From DATGLW01 sp035293965 (GTDB lineage: Bacteria; Actinomycetota; Acidimicrobiia; Acidimicrobiales; RAAP-2), in NCBI GenBank assembly GCA_035293965.1, contig DATGLW010000129.1:1-32747 (forward strand): DNA of 32,747 nucleotides, written 5' to 3'. Of this stretch, positions 1 to 9,399 are shown in pieces. The notes beneath the pieces are model-generated. The model did no database searches. It was not told where the DNA came from and saw nothing but the letters and a program-made list of their open reading frames with translations. Each line of letters begins with the position of its first letter. Positions within the stretch are counted from its first letter, which is position 1. A program made the position numbers and the translations under genes.

Positions 1-76
1 GCTCGACAACCTCGGCCTTGAACTCCGGCGTGAACGACCGTCGCGGGCGGGGCTTCTTCCGCTCCATCGTCTCCAT
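1..76 (-). CDS. IS3-family transposase OrfA, N-terminal fragment (runs off the window)
   Basis: Reading the minus strand from the ATG at 76 gives a short Met/Lys/Arg-rich leader followed by RRSFTPEFKAEVVE. This is the typical start of the IS3/IS911 OrfA protein, the helix-turn-helix subunit that binds the element's ends and is fused to OrfB by frameshifting. A GGAAAGG ribosome site at 86-92 suits the ATG at 76. An in-frame ATG at 85 lies too close to that site to be the main start. The rest of OrfA and OrfB lie to the left of the window, so intactness cannot be judged. The family call rests on about 14 residues plus the adjacent terminal repeat and is therefore good but not absolute. Confidence 0.72.
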   Translation of the reverse strand, partial: METMERKKPRPRRSFTPEFKAEVVE

Positions 77-141
77 TGTGGACATCCTTTCCGGGGGTCA
101 CCCCCCACATGGTGGATGTCCGTCAAACCGGGGCAGGCCCA
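1..141 (-). mobile_element. End of an IS3-family insertion sequence
   Basis: The element's terminal sequence, read on the minus strand inward from about 141, is TGGGCCTGCCCCGGTTTGAC. It starts with TG and has the CTGCCCCGGTTTGACGG pattern common at IS3-group ends. It is followed about 60 bp inside by the OrfA start, the usual spacing. Just outside it (from 142) an ArsR reading frame resumes in mid-domain, which fixes the junction to within a few bases. The other end and the short target duplication are outside the window. Confidence 0.7.
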
Positions 142-885
142 AACGCCAAGGGCGGCCAGACGCTCACGGAGCTGTGCTCGGGCCTCGACATGGCCCGTCA
201 GTCGGTCAGCAAGCATCTGGCCGTCCTCGAGTCGGCTGCGCTGGTGACCACGGTGTGGCGGGGCCGGGAGAAGCTGCACTACCTGAACGCCGCGCCCATC
301 GCCGAGCTGTCCGATCGCTGGATCAACCGCTACCACCGCCGGCGGGTCACCGCGCTGGCGGGCCTCAAACGAGCACTGGAGGAGCCGAGCGTGAGCCGAC
401 CCGAGTTCGTCTACGTGACCTACATCCGCACCACCCCCGAGCGACTCTGGGAGGCGCTCACGGACCCCGCCTTTACCGCTACCTATTGGGGCGCCACCTT
501 CGACTGCGATTGGGCGAAGGGGTCCTCCTACCGCTTCGCCCTGGCCGGCGTGCGAGTGGAGGATCCCGAGCAGCGGGTCCTGGAATCGGACCCCCCGAGG
601 CGCCTGTCGTACACGTGGCACGGCGTCAGCACCGAGCTGGCCCAGGCGCTCGACTGGAGCGAGGCGCACCTCGAGCGGCTGGCGACCGAGCAGCGTTCCA
701 AGGTGTCCTTCGACATCGAGCCGGTCGACGCCAGCACCGTGCGCCTCACCGTCGTCCACGAGGGGTTCGAGGACGGGAGCCCGATGCTCGAGAGCGTCCG
801 CGGGGGCTGGCCGCGGGTGCTCGCCAACCTGAAGACGATGCTCGAGACCGGCCATGCCGAACCGCTGGTGGGGGCACGGGCGTGA
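142..885 (+). pseudogene. ArsR-type HTH regulator fused to an AHSA1/SRPBCC domain, 5' end removed by IS3
   Basis: From 142 the frame reads NAKGGQTLTELC, then DMARQSVSKHLAVLE, the recognition helix of an ArsR winged helix. It continues through the wing (WRGREKLHYLN) and then into an AHSA1/SRPBCC ligand-binding fold with YVTYIRTTPERLWEAL and the tail VRGGWPRVLANLKTMLE. ArsR proteins normally have about 25-30 residues before this point (helices 1-2, usually an ALADPTRR-like motif). Here that segment is replaced by IS3 terminal sequence. The open frame extends upstream to 76 only by reading through the insertion sequence. Such fusions usually repress their own operon, and the stop overlaps the next gene's GTG (GTGA, 882-885). 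Translation from internal ATG 190 could give a fragment lacking the first HTH helices. Confidence 0.75.
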
Positions 886-1345
886 GCGGCGGGTTCCGTA
901 CGAGGGTCCTGGTCGAGGCCGTGCCAGACCAGAGAAGGTGTTCGCGGCGCGCACGACCCTCGGGGGGCTTGCCGGGTGGTGGACACCCGCCGTGGCCGGG
1001 TCGGCGGAGCGGGGCGGAGAGGTCACCTTGGGCTTCGGCGACGAGCGGGTCGTGCTGCGCGTCGAGGAGGCCCTGCCTGCGAGCCGGGTGGTCTGGAGGT
1101 GCCTGGAGCACGCCCGGTTTCCCGAGTGGGACGGCACCCGCCTCAGCTTCGACCTCGCTCCGCAGGACGCAGCGACCCTCGTCGGCTTCGAGCACGCCGG
1201 GTTGGTCCCGGCTCTGGACTGCTACCCGGACTGCTCGGCAGGCTGGGCTCACTATCTCGGCAGCCTGGCTGCCCTCGTGACGACCGGGCGCGGGATGCCG
1301 TGGCGGACGCCGGGCTGGCAGGCCGCCCGGGAGGCCTCGGATTGA
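882..1345 (+). pseudogene. AHSA1/SRPBCC-domain protein, frameshifted by a 5-bp duplication
   Basis: The GTG at 882 overlaps the stop of the upstream ArsR-AHSA1 gene and begins VSGGFRTRVLVEAVP, a normal SRPBCC first strand. At 924-933 the sequence CCAGA occurs twice in tandem. After it the frame is lost, and the homologous reading continues two frames away as PEKVFAARTTLGGLAGWWTP. Deleting one CCAGA restores VEAVPEKVFAA, exactly the family pattern. The downstream frame is open to 1345 and includes GGEVTLGFGDERVVLRVEE and the C-terminal helix GWAHYLGSLAALV. The partnership of an ArsR-AHSA1 regulator with a free AHSA1 protein is common in actinobacteria. Here both partners are damaged. Confidence 0.72.
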
Positions 1346-1366
1346 CCGTCCCAGCCGCCCCGCCCT

Positions 1367-1383
1367 GCCGCCCAGCAGGCGGC
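1367..1383. terminator. Stem-loop between convergent genes
   Basis: GCCGCC and GGCGGC form a 6-bp GC stem with a 5-nt loop (CAGCA) in the 43-bp gap between the SRPBCC pseudogene and the 3' end of katG. There is no clear U tract, so it is only terminator-like. Confidence 0.35.
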
Positions 1384-1388
1384 CCGCC

Positions 1389-3573
<2,185 letters not shown>

Positions 3574-3581
<8 letters not shown>

Positions 3582-4143
3582 GTCGTCGCTCCTTTCTGGT
3601 CGGGTTTGTCGTCGGGTGTGGATCAGCCGTCGGCCACGGTCCTGCCGCCGGTTGGGGTCGTGCATGCCGGCGTGGGTCTGATGGGCGGCGTTGCGCCCCC
3701 TGGCAGGCGGGGCAGATGCCCCAGAAGGTCACCTCGGCCTCGTCGAGGACGTAGCCACGGGTCTCGGAAGGGGTGAGGCAGGGGCGGGCGCCGACCGCGC
3801 AGTCGATGTCTGCCGTCGCGCCGCAGCGACGGCAGACCACGTGGTGGTGGTTGTCCCCCACGCGCAGCTCGTGCAGCGCAGGACTGCCTGCGGGCTCGAT
3901 GCGCCGGACGATCCCGGCTCGGACGAATGCGGTGAGCACGCTGTAGACGGTCTGGGGCGAGACCGAGCCGAGTTGGCCCCGCACGTCGTCGATGACGCGC
4001 TCTGCGTCGGCGTGGGGGAGCCGGGCCAGTGCGCGCAGCACCGCGAGGCGAGTTGCGGTCACCCGCAGTCCGGCAGTGCGGACCAGGTCGGCAAAGCGGG
4101 CTTCACTCGTGGGGAGGGGCTCGGGATCATCCACCGGGACCAC
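3574..4143 (-). CDS. furA: Fur-family peroxide/metal-responsive repressor (FurA type) upstream of katG
   Basis: A 189-residue Fur-family protein. A winged helix spans residues about 15-80 (GLRVTATRLAVL, SPQTVYSVLTAF). It is followed by the metal-binding dimerisation domain with H99-H101, the structural zinc cysteines C104-x2-C107 and the second pair C144-x2-C147. The C-terminal 40 residues are rich in Arg and Pro and atypical. Its position directly upstream of katG, with the end sequence GTGTCTGA holding both the katG start and the furA stop, is the actinobacterial furA-katG arrangement in which FurA represses both genes and is inactivated by peroxide. The frame opens at GTG 4143. A GTG three codons later (4134) lies 7 nt after a good -10 box and could be the start of a leaderless mRNA. 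The exact sensing metal is not visible. Confidence 0.9.
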
Positions 4144-4191
4144 TGTACAACTACTCCGATATTGGAGTCAATATGAGAAAGGATATTCTCA
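4142..4191 (-). promoter_or_regulatory. furA-katG promoter with two palindromes (probable FurA operator)
   Basis: On the minus strand there is TTGACT (4171-4166), an 18-bp spacer and TACAGT (4147-4142), a good sigma-70-type promoter placing the start near 4134-4136. A 16-bp near-palindrome, ACTCCGATATTGGAGT (4153-4168), lies inside the promoter. A second inverted repeat, TGAGAAAGGATATTCTCA (4174-4191), sits just upstream. The stretch is clearly richer in A+T than its surroundings. Mycobacterial FurA is known to bind an AT-rich site just upstream of furA. Which palindrome is used here is inference. Confidence 0.6.
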
Positions 4192-4339
4192 TGGATCGCG
4201 CTCCCACTCGCCCACCCCCGCATGGGGCTGCTCGGCGGGTGGCGACGGCGACGGCTGCCGGGACGACGGCGAGCGGGCCCTGGCGGCCGGGGGTAAGTTC
4301 GCTCGCGCCCGGGCCCCGGCCAGGGCAGAAGAGGAGCAC

Positions 4340-4522
4340 ATGAGCGTCGAGCCGATCACCGAGCAGCCCGAGCAGCGCGACCGCGACGACTGGCTGGCGA
4401 CGTGCGACCGCCGGGGCGCCGTGAGCGCGCACAGGGGCGCGAAGCCGTGCCTGCGGGCTGGCCACGCGCCACCGCGAACGCTTTCTTGGCGCCGCGGGCT
4501 CGCGGGAGGAGCCAGGTCGTGA
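4340..4522 (+). CDS. Small ORF of unknown function, overlapping the next gene's start
   Basis: A 60-codon frame begins at ATG 4340 after a good GAGGAG ribosome site (4331-4336). It reads MSVEPITEQPEQRDRDDWLATCD, then a Arg/Ala/Gly-rich tail with two Cys. It ends with TGA overlapping the GTG start of the following gene (GTGA at 4519-4522), which suggests coupling. A possible -10 box TAAGTT lies at 4294-4299. The first 25 residues are acidic and look protein-like, while the rest resembles out-of-frame GC-rich sequence. It may therefore be a leader peptide, a truncated remnant of a longer gene, or chance. I do not recognise the family. Confidence 0.4.
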   Translation: MSVEPITEQPEQRDRDDWLATCDRRGAVSAHRGAKPCLRAGHAPPRTLSWRRGLAGGARS

Positions 4523-5085
4523 GCCCGCCCGTGCCGCATCCGGCGGCACCCCGGATCGAGCCGCTCCCCGAGAGCGAGCGCACCGCGCGCCAGCAGGAGG
4601 TCATCGAGGACCTCGTCGTCGGGCCGACGGTCAACATCTACACGACGCTCGCCCGGCATCCAGACGCCGCTGCCGCCATGGTCAACCTCGGCCGGACGCT
4701 CCGCTCCGGCCGCCTTCCCGCCCGTCATCGCGAGGTGCTGATCCTGCGGACGGGCTGGAACTGCGGGTCGGCCTACGAGTTCGCGCAGCACCGCAGGGCC
4801 GCGCTCGCCATCGGCATGACGCTGGACGACCTCCGCCGGATCCAGCGTGGCCCGCTCGCCGAGGGCTGGGACCCCTTCGAGGCCCTCTTGTGCCAGGCGG
4901 CAGACGAGCTGCACGAGCACAACGGGCTCTTCGACGCCACGTGGGCCGGCCTGGCTGCGCGCTACGACGAGCAGGAGTTGATCGAGGCCGTCATGGTGGT
5001 CGGCTACTACCACCTCGTGTCGTTCGCCCTGAACGCGTTCGGGGTGCCGATCGAGCCTGGTGCCGAGTCGTTCCTCGACGAGTGA
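4519..5085 (+). CDS. Carboxymuconolactone decarboxylase-family protein
   Basis: A 188-residue all-helical protein with the CMD/AhpD core: LPARHREVLILRTGWNCGSAYEFAQHRRAA followed by IGMTLDDLRRIQRG, and a second helical repeat ending VVGYYHLVSFALNAFGV. The peroxidase CxxC of AhpD is absent (the positions before the conserved His are Ser and Glu). This resembles the CMD/lactone-hydrolase-like branch rather than alkylhydroperoxidases. Family members decarboxylate gamma-carboxymuconolactone or serve undefined roles near aromatic catabolism. GTG 4519 follows GGGAGGA (4504-4510) with good spacing, and the longer open frame upstream is out-of-frame shadow. It is followed 61 bp later by an LLM oxidoreductase on the same strand. 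Confidence 0.8.
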   Translation: MSPPVPHPAAPRIEPLPESERTARQQEVIEDLVVGPTVNIYTTLARHPDAAAAMVNLGRTLRSGRLPARHREVLILRTGWNCGSAYEFAQHRRAALAIGMTLDDLRRIQRGPLAEGWDPFEALLCQAADELHEHNGLFDATWAGLAARYDEQELIEAVMVVGYYHLVSFALNAFGVPIEPGAESFLDE

Positions 5086-5146
5086 GCGACGCAGCCGGAG
5101 ACGGCAAGCCTGGCCCGCAGGGGCCTGCCGGTTGGGAGGGGCGAGC

Positions 5147-6019
5147 ATGAACTTCGGGATCCTCGGGCCCTACATGTCGGGGACCGACCGCGACCGGCTG
5201 CTCGCGTGGTTCCGGCGCGTCGACGCCGGCCCCTTCTCGACCATTGCTACCGGCGAGCGCGAGCTGTGGCCACAGATCGAGCAGCACGCCTTCCTGGCCG
5301 CGGCGGCCGCGGTCACGACGCGCGTGCGGGTGATGAGCCACGTGATGATCGTCCCCATGCACCCGCCCGTCCTGCTGGCCAAGCGGCTGGCCTCGATCGA
5401 CGTCATCGCAGGCGGGCGGCTGGTGGTCGGCATCGGCACGGGCGGGCGCGCCGAGGACTACCGAGCGGCGGGCTCGACCCGGGAACGGCCCTGGCAACGG
5501 ATCGACGACGCCGTGGCCACCATGCGCCGCGTCTGGGCGGGGGAGCCGCCGTGGGACGGCGCACCGGCGCCGGTAGGGCCCCCACCGGCCCGCTCCGGCG
5601 GCCCGCCCCTCTACACCGGTGCCTCGGGCCCGAAGGCCCTGGCGCGGGCGGCCAGGTGGGCCGACGGGTGGCAGGGAGCCGTCATGTCTGCCGACGTGGC
5701 GACGATGCGCGAGCAGGTCGAACGGCATCTCGGGGCGTGGGAACGAGCAGGTCGCAGCGAGCGGCCGTACCTCATGAACAGCCTGTGGTTCGCGCTGGGC
5801 GACAGGGCGCGTGAGCGGCTCGACGAAGTGACGGCTCGGTACCTCGGCCTGCCGCCCGGAACGGCGTCACCCCTCGGCCGGACGCCGTACGACGCCGACG
5901 GCATCAGGCGGGCCGTCGACAACTGCCGCCAGGTGGGGTTCGACGAGCTGGTCTTCATCCCGATCAGTGACGACATCGAGCAACTCGACCTGCTCGAGTC
6001 GGTGCTCGAGCGGCTCTGA
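5147..6019 (+). CDS. LLM-class (luciferase-like, probable F420-dependent) oxidoreductase
   Basis: A 290-residue TIM-barrel luciferase-like protein. It starts MNFGILGPYMSG, has the early strand VMSHVMIVPMHPPVLLAKRLASIDVIAGGRL and the family hallmark VVGIGTGG (phosphate-binding region), then PPLYTGASGPKALARAARWADGWQ. These are signatures of the F420-dependent LLM subgroup, although FMN use cannot be excluded from sequence. It probably reduces or oxidises a small organic substrate by hydride transfer. ATG 5147 follows GGGAGGGGCG. It sits between the CMD-like gene and an SDR on one strand, with gaps of 61 and 117 bp, and may share a transcript with them. The substrate is unknown. Confidence 0.82.
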   Translation: MNFGILGPYMSGTDRDRLLAWFRRVDAGPFSTIATGERELWPQIEQHAFLAAAAAVTTRVRVMSHVMIVPMHPPVLLAKRLASIDVIAGGRLVVGIGTGGRAEDYRAAGSTRERPWQRIDDAVATMRRVWAGEPPWDGAPAPVGPPPARSGGPPLYTGASGPKALARAARWADGWQGAVMSADVATMREQVERHLGAWERAGRSERPYLMNSLWFALGDRARERLDEVTARYLGLPPGTASPLGRTPYDADGIRRAVDNCRQVGFDELVFIPISDDIEQLDLLESVLERL

Positions 6020-6136
6020 TCAGACCAGACTGACCTGGGGGTGACCCGGCAGCTGCCGCGGGCAGGCGCTCCGGTGGCAACGTTCCGGTGGCAACGAGGG
6101 TGGCCGCTATCGAAGCGGTCCGTGGCAGGAGGGGCC

Positions 6137-6997
6137 ATGCTCGACGAGTGGGCGGCACTGGCGGGAAAGGTGGCGGTCGTGACGGGAGGTGCCGGCGGCC
6201 TGGGCCTGCCCATCACCGAGGACCTGGTCCGGGCCGGCATGCCCGTGGCCGTGTGCGATCGCGACCCCGAGGCGGTGGAGAGGGTGGCCGGCCTGCTGGG
6301 CGACCTCGGCGCCGACTCGCTCGTCGAGTGCTTCGACGTGAGGGAGTCAGCCAGGCTTGCCACATTCTTCGACCACGTCGACGACCGCTTCGGGCGACTC
6401 GACGTCCTCGTGAACGTGCCCGGAGGTTCGTTCCGCAAGCCTGCCCTCGAGCTCACGCCGAACGGCGTGGTGGCGGTCACGCGCGAGAACTTCACCCACG
6501 TCTTCGAGGCTTCCCAACTGGCCGCGAGACGGATGCGGGACCAGCGGTCCGGCGGCAGCATCGTGACCGTGTCGACCATCGAGGCTCATCGGGCGATGCC
6601 CGAGATGGCCATCTACGGCGCGATGAAGGCCGCGGTGGAGCACCTGACCCGGACCCTGGCGGTCGAGTGGGGGCCGATGGGCATCCGGGTGAACGCAGTT
6701 GCCCCGGACCACTTCCCGACTGCCAACGCGTCGAGGTTCACGTGGGGACAGCGCGTCGGCGAGGGCCTGCTCGAGGACCGGATCGTCATCCCGTTGGGCA
6801 GGAAGGGAACCGGCAGGGAGCTCTCGGCGTGCGTGCTCTTCCTCGCCTCGGATCTCTCCTCGTACGTCACCGGCACGACGCTGCACGTCGACGGGGGCAC
6901 GCTGGCTGCGGCCGGGTGGATGCGCTGGCCCGACGGCTACGACAACATGATCCCCCAGCCCGTGCTCGACTTCCTCGAACCCGCCGCCGAGCCCTGA
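6137..6997 (+). CDS. Short-chain dehydrogenase/reductase with Thr at the catalytic Ser position
   Basis: A 286-residue classical SDR. The nucleotide-binding motif TGGAGGLG lies near the N-terminus, then D-rich strand VAVCDRD (suggesting NAD preference), YxxxK as Y160-GAM-K164, and the C-terminal YVTGTTLHVDGG. Two departures are seen. The structural NNAG motif reads NVPG, and the residue 13 before the catalytic Tyr, normally Ser, is T147 (VST). Thr can sometimes stand in for Ser. The C-terminal extension WMRWPDGYDNMIPQPVLDF is longer than in the core family. ATG 6137 follows CAGGAGGGG. It is the last gene before a convergent pair, with stem-loops in the gap. Substrate unknown. Confidence 0.85.
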   Translation: MLDEWAALAGKVAVVTGGAGGLGLPITEDLVRAGMPVAVCDRDPEAVERVAGLLGDLGADSLVECFDVRESARLATFFDHVDDRFGRLDVLVNVPGGSFRKPALELTPNGVVAVTRENFTHVFEASQLAARRMRDQRSGGSIVTVSTIEAHRAMPEMAIYGAMKAAVEHLTRTLAVEWGPMGIRVNAVAPDHFPTANASRFTWGQRVGEGLLEDRIVIPLGRKGTGRELSACVLFLASDLSSYVTGTTLHVDGGTLAAAGWMRWPDGYDNMIPQPVLDFLEPAAEP

Positions 6998-7065
6998 GCG
7001 GGGCGACGCCGCGTACCGGGGGGATGGCGGCGGGCGACGCGGGTACCGTGCTGCGCGCCCTCGAC

Positions 7066-7109
7066 GCCGCGTCGGCTCCGCGCGGCGGAAGCCCCCGAGA
7101 GCCCGGGGG
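7066..7109. terminator. Two GC stem-loops between convergent genes
   Basis: GCCGCG (7066-7071) pairs with CGCGGC (7081-7086), and CCCCCG (7092-7097) pairs with CGGGGG (7104-7109). They fill the gap between the SDR stop and the convergent SRPBCC stop and may stop transcription from both sides. There is no U tract. Confidence 0.4.
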
Positions 7110-7120
7110 ACAGGGGGTGC

Positions 7121-7615
7121 TCAGCCGCCGACGTGGGCCTGGAGGGCCGCAGCCGCCCTGGCGAACATGCGCTGCATCACCGGGCGCGAGCGGCGCACGA
7201 GCGGGCGGATGGCGGCAGGCGGATCGATGGCGAAGGTCCACGACAGGACGGACCCATCGGGGTGGGCCGCCACACGGTAGTCCTCGGCCAGGGCACGCGC
7301 GACCGGCGCGCCAGCCCGGTCGACCCGGAACGCGAAGCGCTCGGGGGGCTCCCAGGCGATGATGGTCTCCTCGAAGGTGAGCCGCGCTGCCCGGACGACC
7401 CGCCGGCTGCCGGTACCCGGCGGGCCGTCGGTCGCCCAGTGGCCGCTGTGGTCGAAGCCGGGGAACCAGTCCCCCCACCCGGCCGGATCCGCGAGTGCCG
7501 CGAAGACCCTGTCGGGGTTTGCGGCGAGGACGGCGCTCGTGTCGAAGCGGATCGGTGCCGTGTCGAAGAAGTCGGTCCCGACGGCTCTCAGGTGGGCTCG
7601 CATCGAGCCCATCAT
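7121..7615 (-). CDS. SRPBCC (polyketide cyclase/dehydrase-like) family protein
   Basis: A 164-residue single-domain START/SRPBCC protein: a first strand with the helix DRVFAALADPAGWGDWFPGF, strands carrying RRVVRAARLTFEETIIAWEPPERFAFRVD, and the long C-terminal helix RSRPVMQRMFARAAAALQAHV. The fold makes a deep hydrophobic ligand cavity. Members bind lipids or polyketides, or have no known ligand, and no catalytic residue can be assigned. It is the third gene behind tetR and the hotdog gene, with a 45-bp gap. Its ATG at 7615 lacks a strong ribosome site, and a downstream Met (residue 5) is an alternative. Confidence 0.8.
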   Translation of the reverse strand: MMGSMRAHLRAVGTDFFDTAPIRFDTSAVLAANPDRVFAALADPAGWGDWFPGFDHSGHWATDGPPGTGSRRVVRAARLTFEETIIAWEPPERFAFRVDRAGAPVARALAEDYRVAAHPDGSVLSWTFAIDPPAAIRPLVRRSRPVMQRMFARAAAALQAHVGG

Positions 7616-7660
7616 CGCTCAGTGCAGGTGGCCCTGCAGGCGTGGCCCTGCTCGCGCGGC

Positions 7661-8539
7661 TCAGTCGCCGACGAAGGGCCGGTAGGCGGCGAGGGCGGTG
7701 GCCACGAGGCGCCCGCCGTTGCCCTCGTCGGCCAGCTCCATGCGCGCGAGGAAGCGGCCGAGTGGTCCTCCGACCACCGAGCCGGTCGTCGTGAAGGGCC
7801 CGACCCGCCCAGCCGAGCGGTACATCACGGTCCACTCCTCGATCTGGAGCCGGTCGGTGCCGGCTGCCTCTGCTGCCAGGGCCAGGGCAGCCGCCTCGAG
7901 CACGATCTGTGTGGGGCCGTGGTGGAGCGAGGCCGACGTGCTGGCGATGCGGCCGCTCAGGACCGGCAGCTCGAACCCCGAGGCCGTCCTGCGGGCACCG
8001 AAGGCCTCGGCCAGGGGCGGAAGGTCGGGGGAGTCCGGCACGCCCGGGCCGGGGTCGACGTAGCGGTACCCGCCTTCGGCGCCGGCGGGCACGCTCGCGA
8101 GGCGGACCCCGAGGCCGTCGGTCACCGCGAGCAGCCGGTCGGGACGTGCCGCGTCCACCACCACCGCCGAGCCGTTGAACGACAGGGTGCGCCCGGCGTG
8201 GCCGGGCCGGTCGATCCGCACGCGCACGGCCTCCACGTCGAGACCGGGGTCGACGAGGTGCACCGAGGTCATGACGGGGGCCGGCACGCTCACCGCGTCG
8301 CCCTCGACGCCCCGCAGGTCGGCCAGGGCGATGGACAGGGGAGCAGCCAGGAGCCCTCCGGCCGGGTTGCGCAGGTCCCGCCGGATGCGCATGGTGCTCT
8401 CCCAGGCGTCGCCGACCTGCTCGGCGCGCGTGCCCAGGTAGCGGTAGGTCATCAGGCCGTCCTCGCCGGCCATGACCTCCTCGAAGGCCTTCCAGAACTC
8501 CTCCGCGCCGGCATGGCGCAGGTCTCGCACGTCGCTCAC
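7661..8539 (-). CDS. Double-hotdog acyl-CoA thioesterase-like protein
   Basis: A 292-residue protein of two hotdog-like halves. The N-terminal half (about residues 20-140) has the PaaI-like stretch NPAGGLLAAPLSIALADLRG, then a beta-sheet with TSVHLVDPG. The C-terminal half (about 160-290) contains SASLHHGPTQIVLEAAALALAAEA, the hotdog helix, then IEEWTVMYRSAGRVGPFTTTG. Such double hotdogs hydrolyse or bind acyl-CoA thioesters in the cytoplasm. GTG 8539 follows AAGGAGAG with 9-nt spacing and overlaps the stop of tetR (GTGA), so it is translationally coupled to the regulator. No unambiguous catalytic residue is seen, and a pure acyl-CoA-binding role is possible. Confidence 0.72.
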   Translation of the reverse strand: MSDVRDLRHAGAEEFWKAFEEVMAGEDGLMTYRYLGTRAEQVGDAWESTMRIRRDLRNPAGGLLAAPLSIALADLRGVEGDAVSVPAPVMTSVHLVDPGLDVEAVRVRIDRPGHAGRTLSFNGSAVVVDAARPDRLLAVTDGLGVRLASVPAGAEGGYRYVDPGPGVPDSPDLPPLAEAFGARRTASGFELPVLSGRIASTSASLHHGPTQIVLEAAALALAAEAAGTDRLQIEEWTVMYRSAGRVGPFTTTGSVVGGPLGRFLARMELADEGNGGRLVATALAAYRPFVGD

Positions 8540-9174
8540 GAGCCAGCTCTCCTTCGTGCACCTCGGGGGGACCCGAGAAGGACCGCGGGTGCTGGAGCCG
8601 ACCCGGGGGGCGCCGGCGGGCGGAACCGCAGCCCGTCCATGAGCAGGCCCGAGATGCGCCGCGCCCGCTCCTGGGACCCGGAGTCGTCGGCCATCAGGCA
8701 CACGCCGAACAGCGCGCGGAGCAGGTCCTCGGGGTCGACGTCGGCCCGGATGGCGCCCGCTGCAACCGCCGCGCCGACCAGGCTGCGGATGGTGGCGCCG
8801 ATCCGCTCATGGGTCGAGACGAAGAGATCCGAGTCGGCCGCCAGCACCGTCTTGAGATGGGTGGCGAGCCCCTTCTTGGCCGCCACGTACTCGACCAGGC
8901 GCCGCATCCAGGTGGCCAGCGCCTCCTCGGGAGGCAGGGTCTCGAGCAGCTGCCGCCCGCCAGCGCAGAGCTGGTCGACGTTGCGGCGGAAGACGGCCTC
9001 GAGCAGCGCGTCGCGGGTGGGGAAGTGGCGGTAGAGGGTTCCGATGCCGACCCCGGCGCGCCGGGCGATGTCCTCCAGTGACGCCTCGGCGCCACGTTCC
9101 TCGAGGCTCTGGGTGGCGGCGGACAGCAGCCTTTCGTGGTTGCGCCGGGCGTCGGACCGCTGCGGCCGAGCCAC
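8536..9174 (-). CDS. TetR-family transcriptional regulator
   Basis: A 212-residue TetR protein. The N-terminal HTH is clear: RRNHERLLSAATQSLEERG, then ASLEDIARRAGVGIGTLYRHFPTRDALLEAVF. The C-terminal ligand domain is helical, with RMRRLVEYVAAKKGLATHLKTVL and DPEDLLRALFGVCLM, ending in a Pro/Arg-rich tail. GTG 9174 follows GGGAGGT (9181-9187) at ideal spacing, and earlier in-frame starts would extend into the promoter. It is divergent from an MFS drug exporter and heads an operon with the hotdog and SRPBCC genes. It most likely represses both directions through the repeats at 9205-9252. Confidence 0.9.
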   Translation of the reverse strand: MARPQRSDARRNHERLLSAATQSLEERGAEASLEDIARRAGVGIGTLYRHFPTRDALLEAVFRRNVDQLCAGGRQLLETLPPEEALATWMRRLVEYVAAKKGLATHLKTVLAADSDLFVSTHERIGATIRSLVGAAVAAGAIRADVDPEDLLRALFGVCLMADDSGSQERARRISGLLMDGLRFRPPAPPGSAPAPAVLLGSPRGARRRAGS

Positions 9175-9200
9175 GGTCGAACCTCCCTCGAGACGACGAC

Positions 9201-9252
9201 TTGCCAACCGGAGCCTACCTCCGCTAAAGTGACCGGAGGCAACATCCGGTTG
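9201..9252. promoter_or_regulatory. Divergent tetR/exporter promoter region with operator-like repeats
   Basis: On the + strand TTGCCA (9201-9206), an 18-bp spacer and TAAAGT (9225-9230) make a good exporter promoter. On the - strand TTGCCT (9242-9237) and TAGGCT (9217-9212) make a weaker tetR promoter. The half-site ACCGGA occurs directly at 9207 and 9232 and inverted (TCCGGT) at 9245. ACCGGA and TCCGGT form a 6-bp inverted repeat at 9232-9250, and CAACCGGA/TCCGGTTG form an 8-bp one at 9205-9252. TetR repressors bind such palindromes. That this TetR binds here is inference. Confidence 0.6.
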
Positions 9253-9399
9253 AGCCAGATGCTAGCGCCGTCGAGGCGCTGGCCAGGGTCGGTCGCCGAG
9301 CCTGCTCGGGTGGACCGGCCAGTCCGAGGGCCGACTCGTCCGCCCTGCCCGCACACACCGGCGCGCCCAGATCGCGCTCGACAGTTGGAGGTCTCCCGC

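Noticed and set aside
9136..9399. N-terminal extension of the MFS exporter (including ATG 9259)
   Set aside because: The extension is Arg/Pro-rich without homology features, and the first part overlaps the promoter. The ribosome site at 9385-9392 fits GTG 9400.
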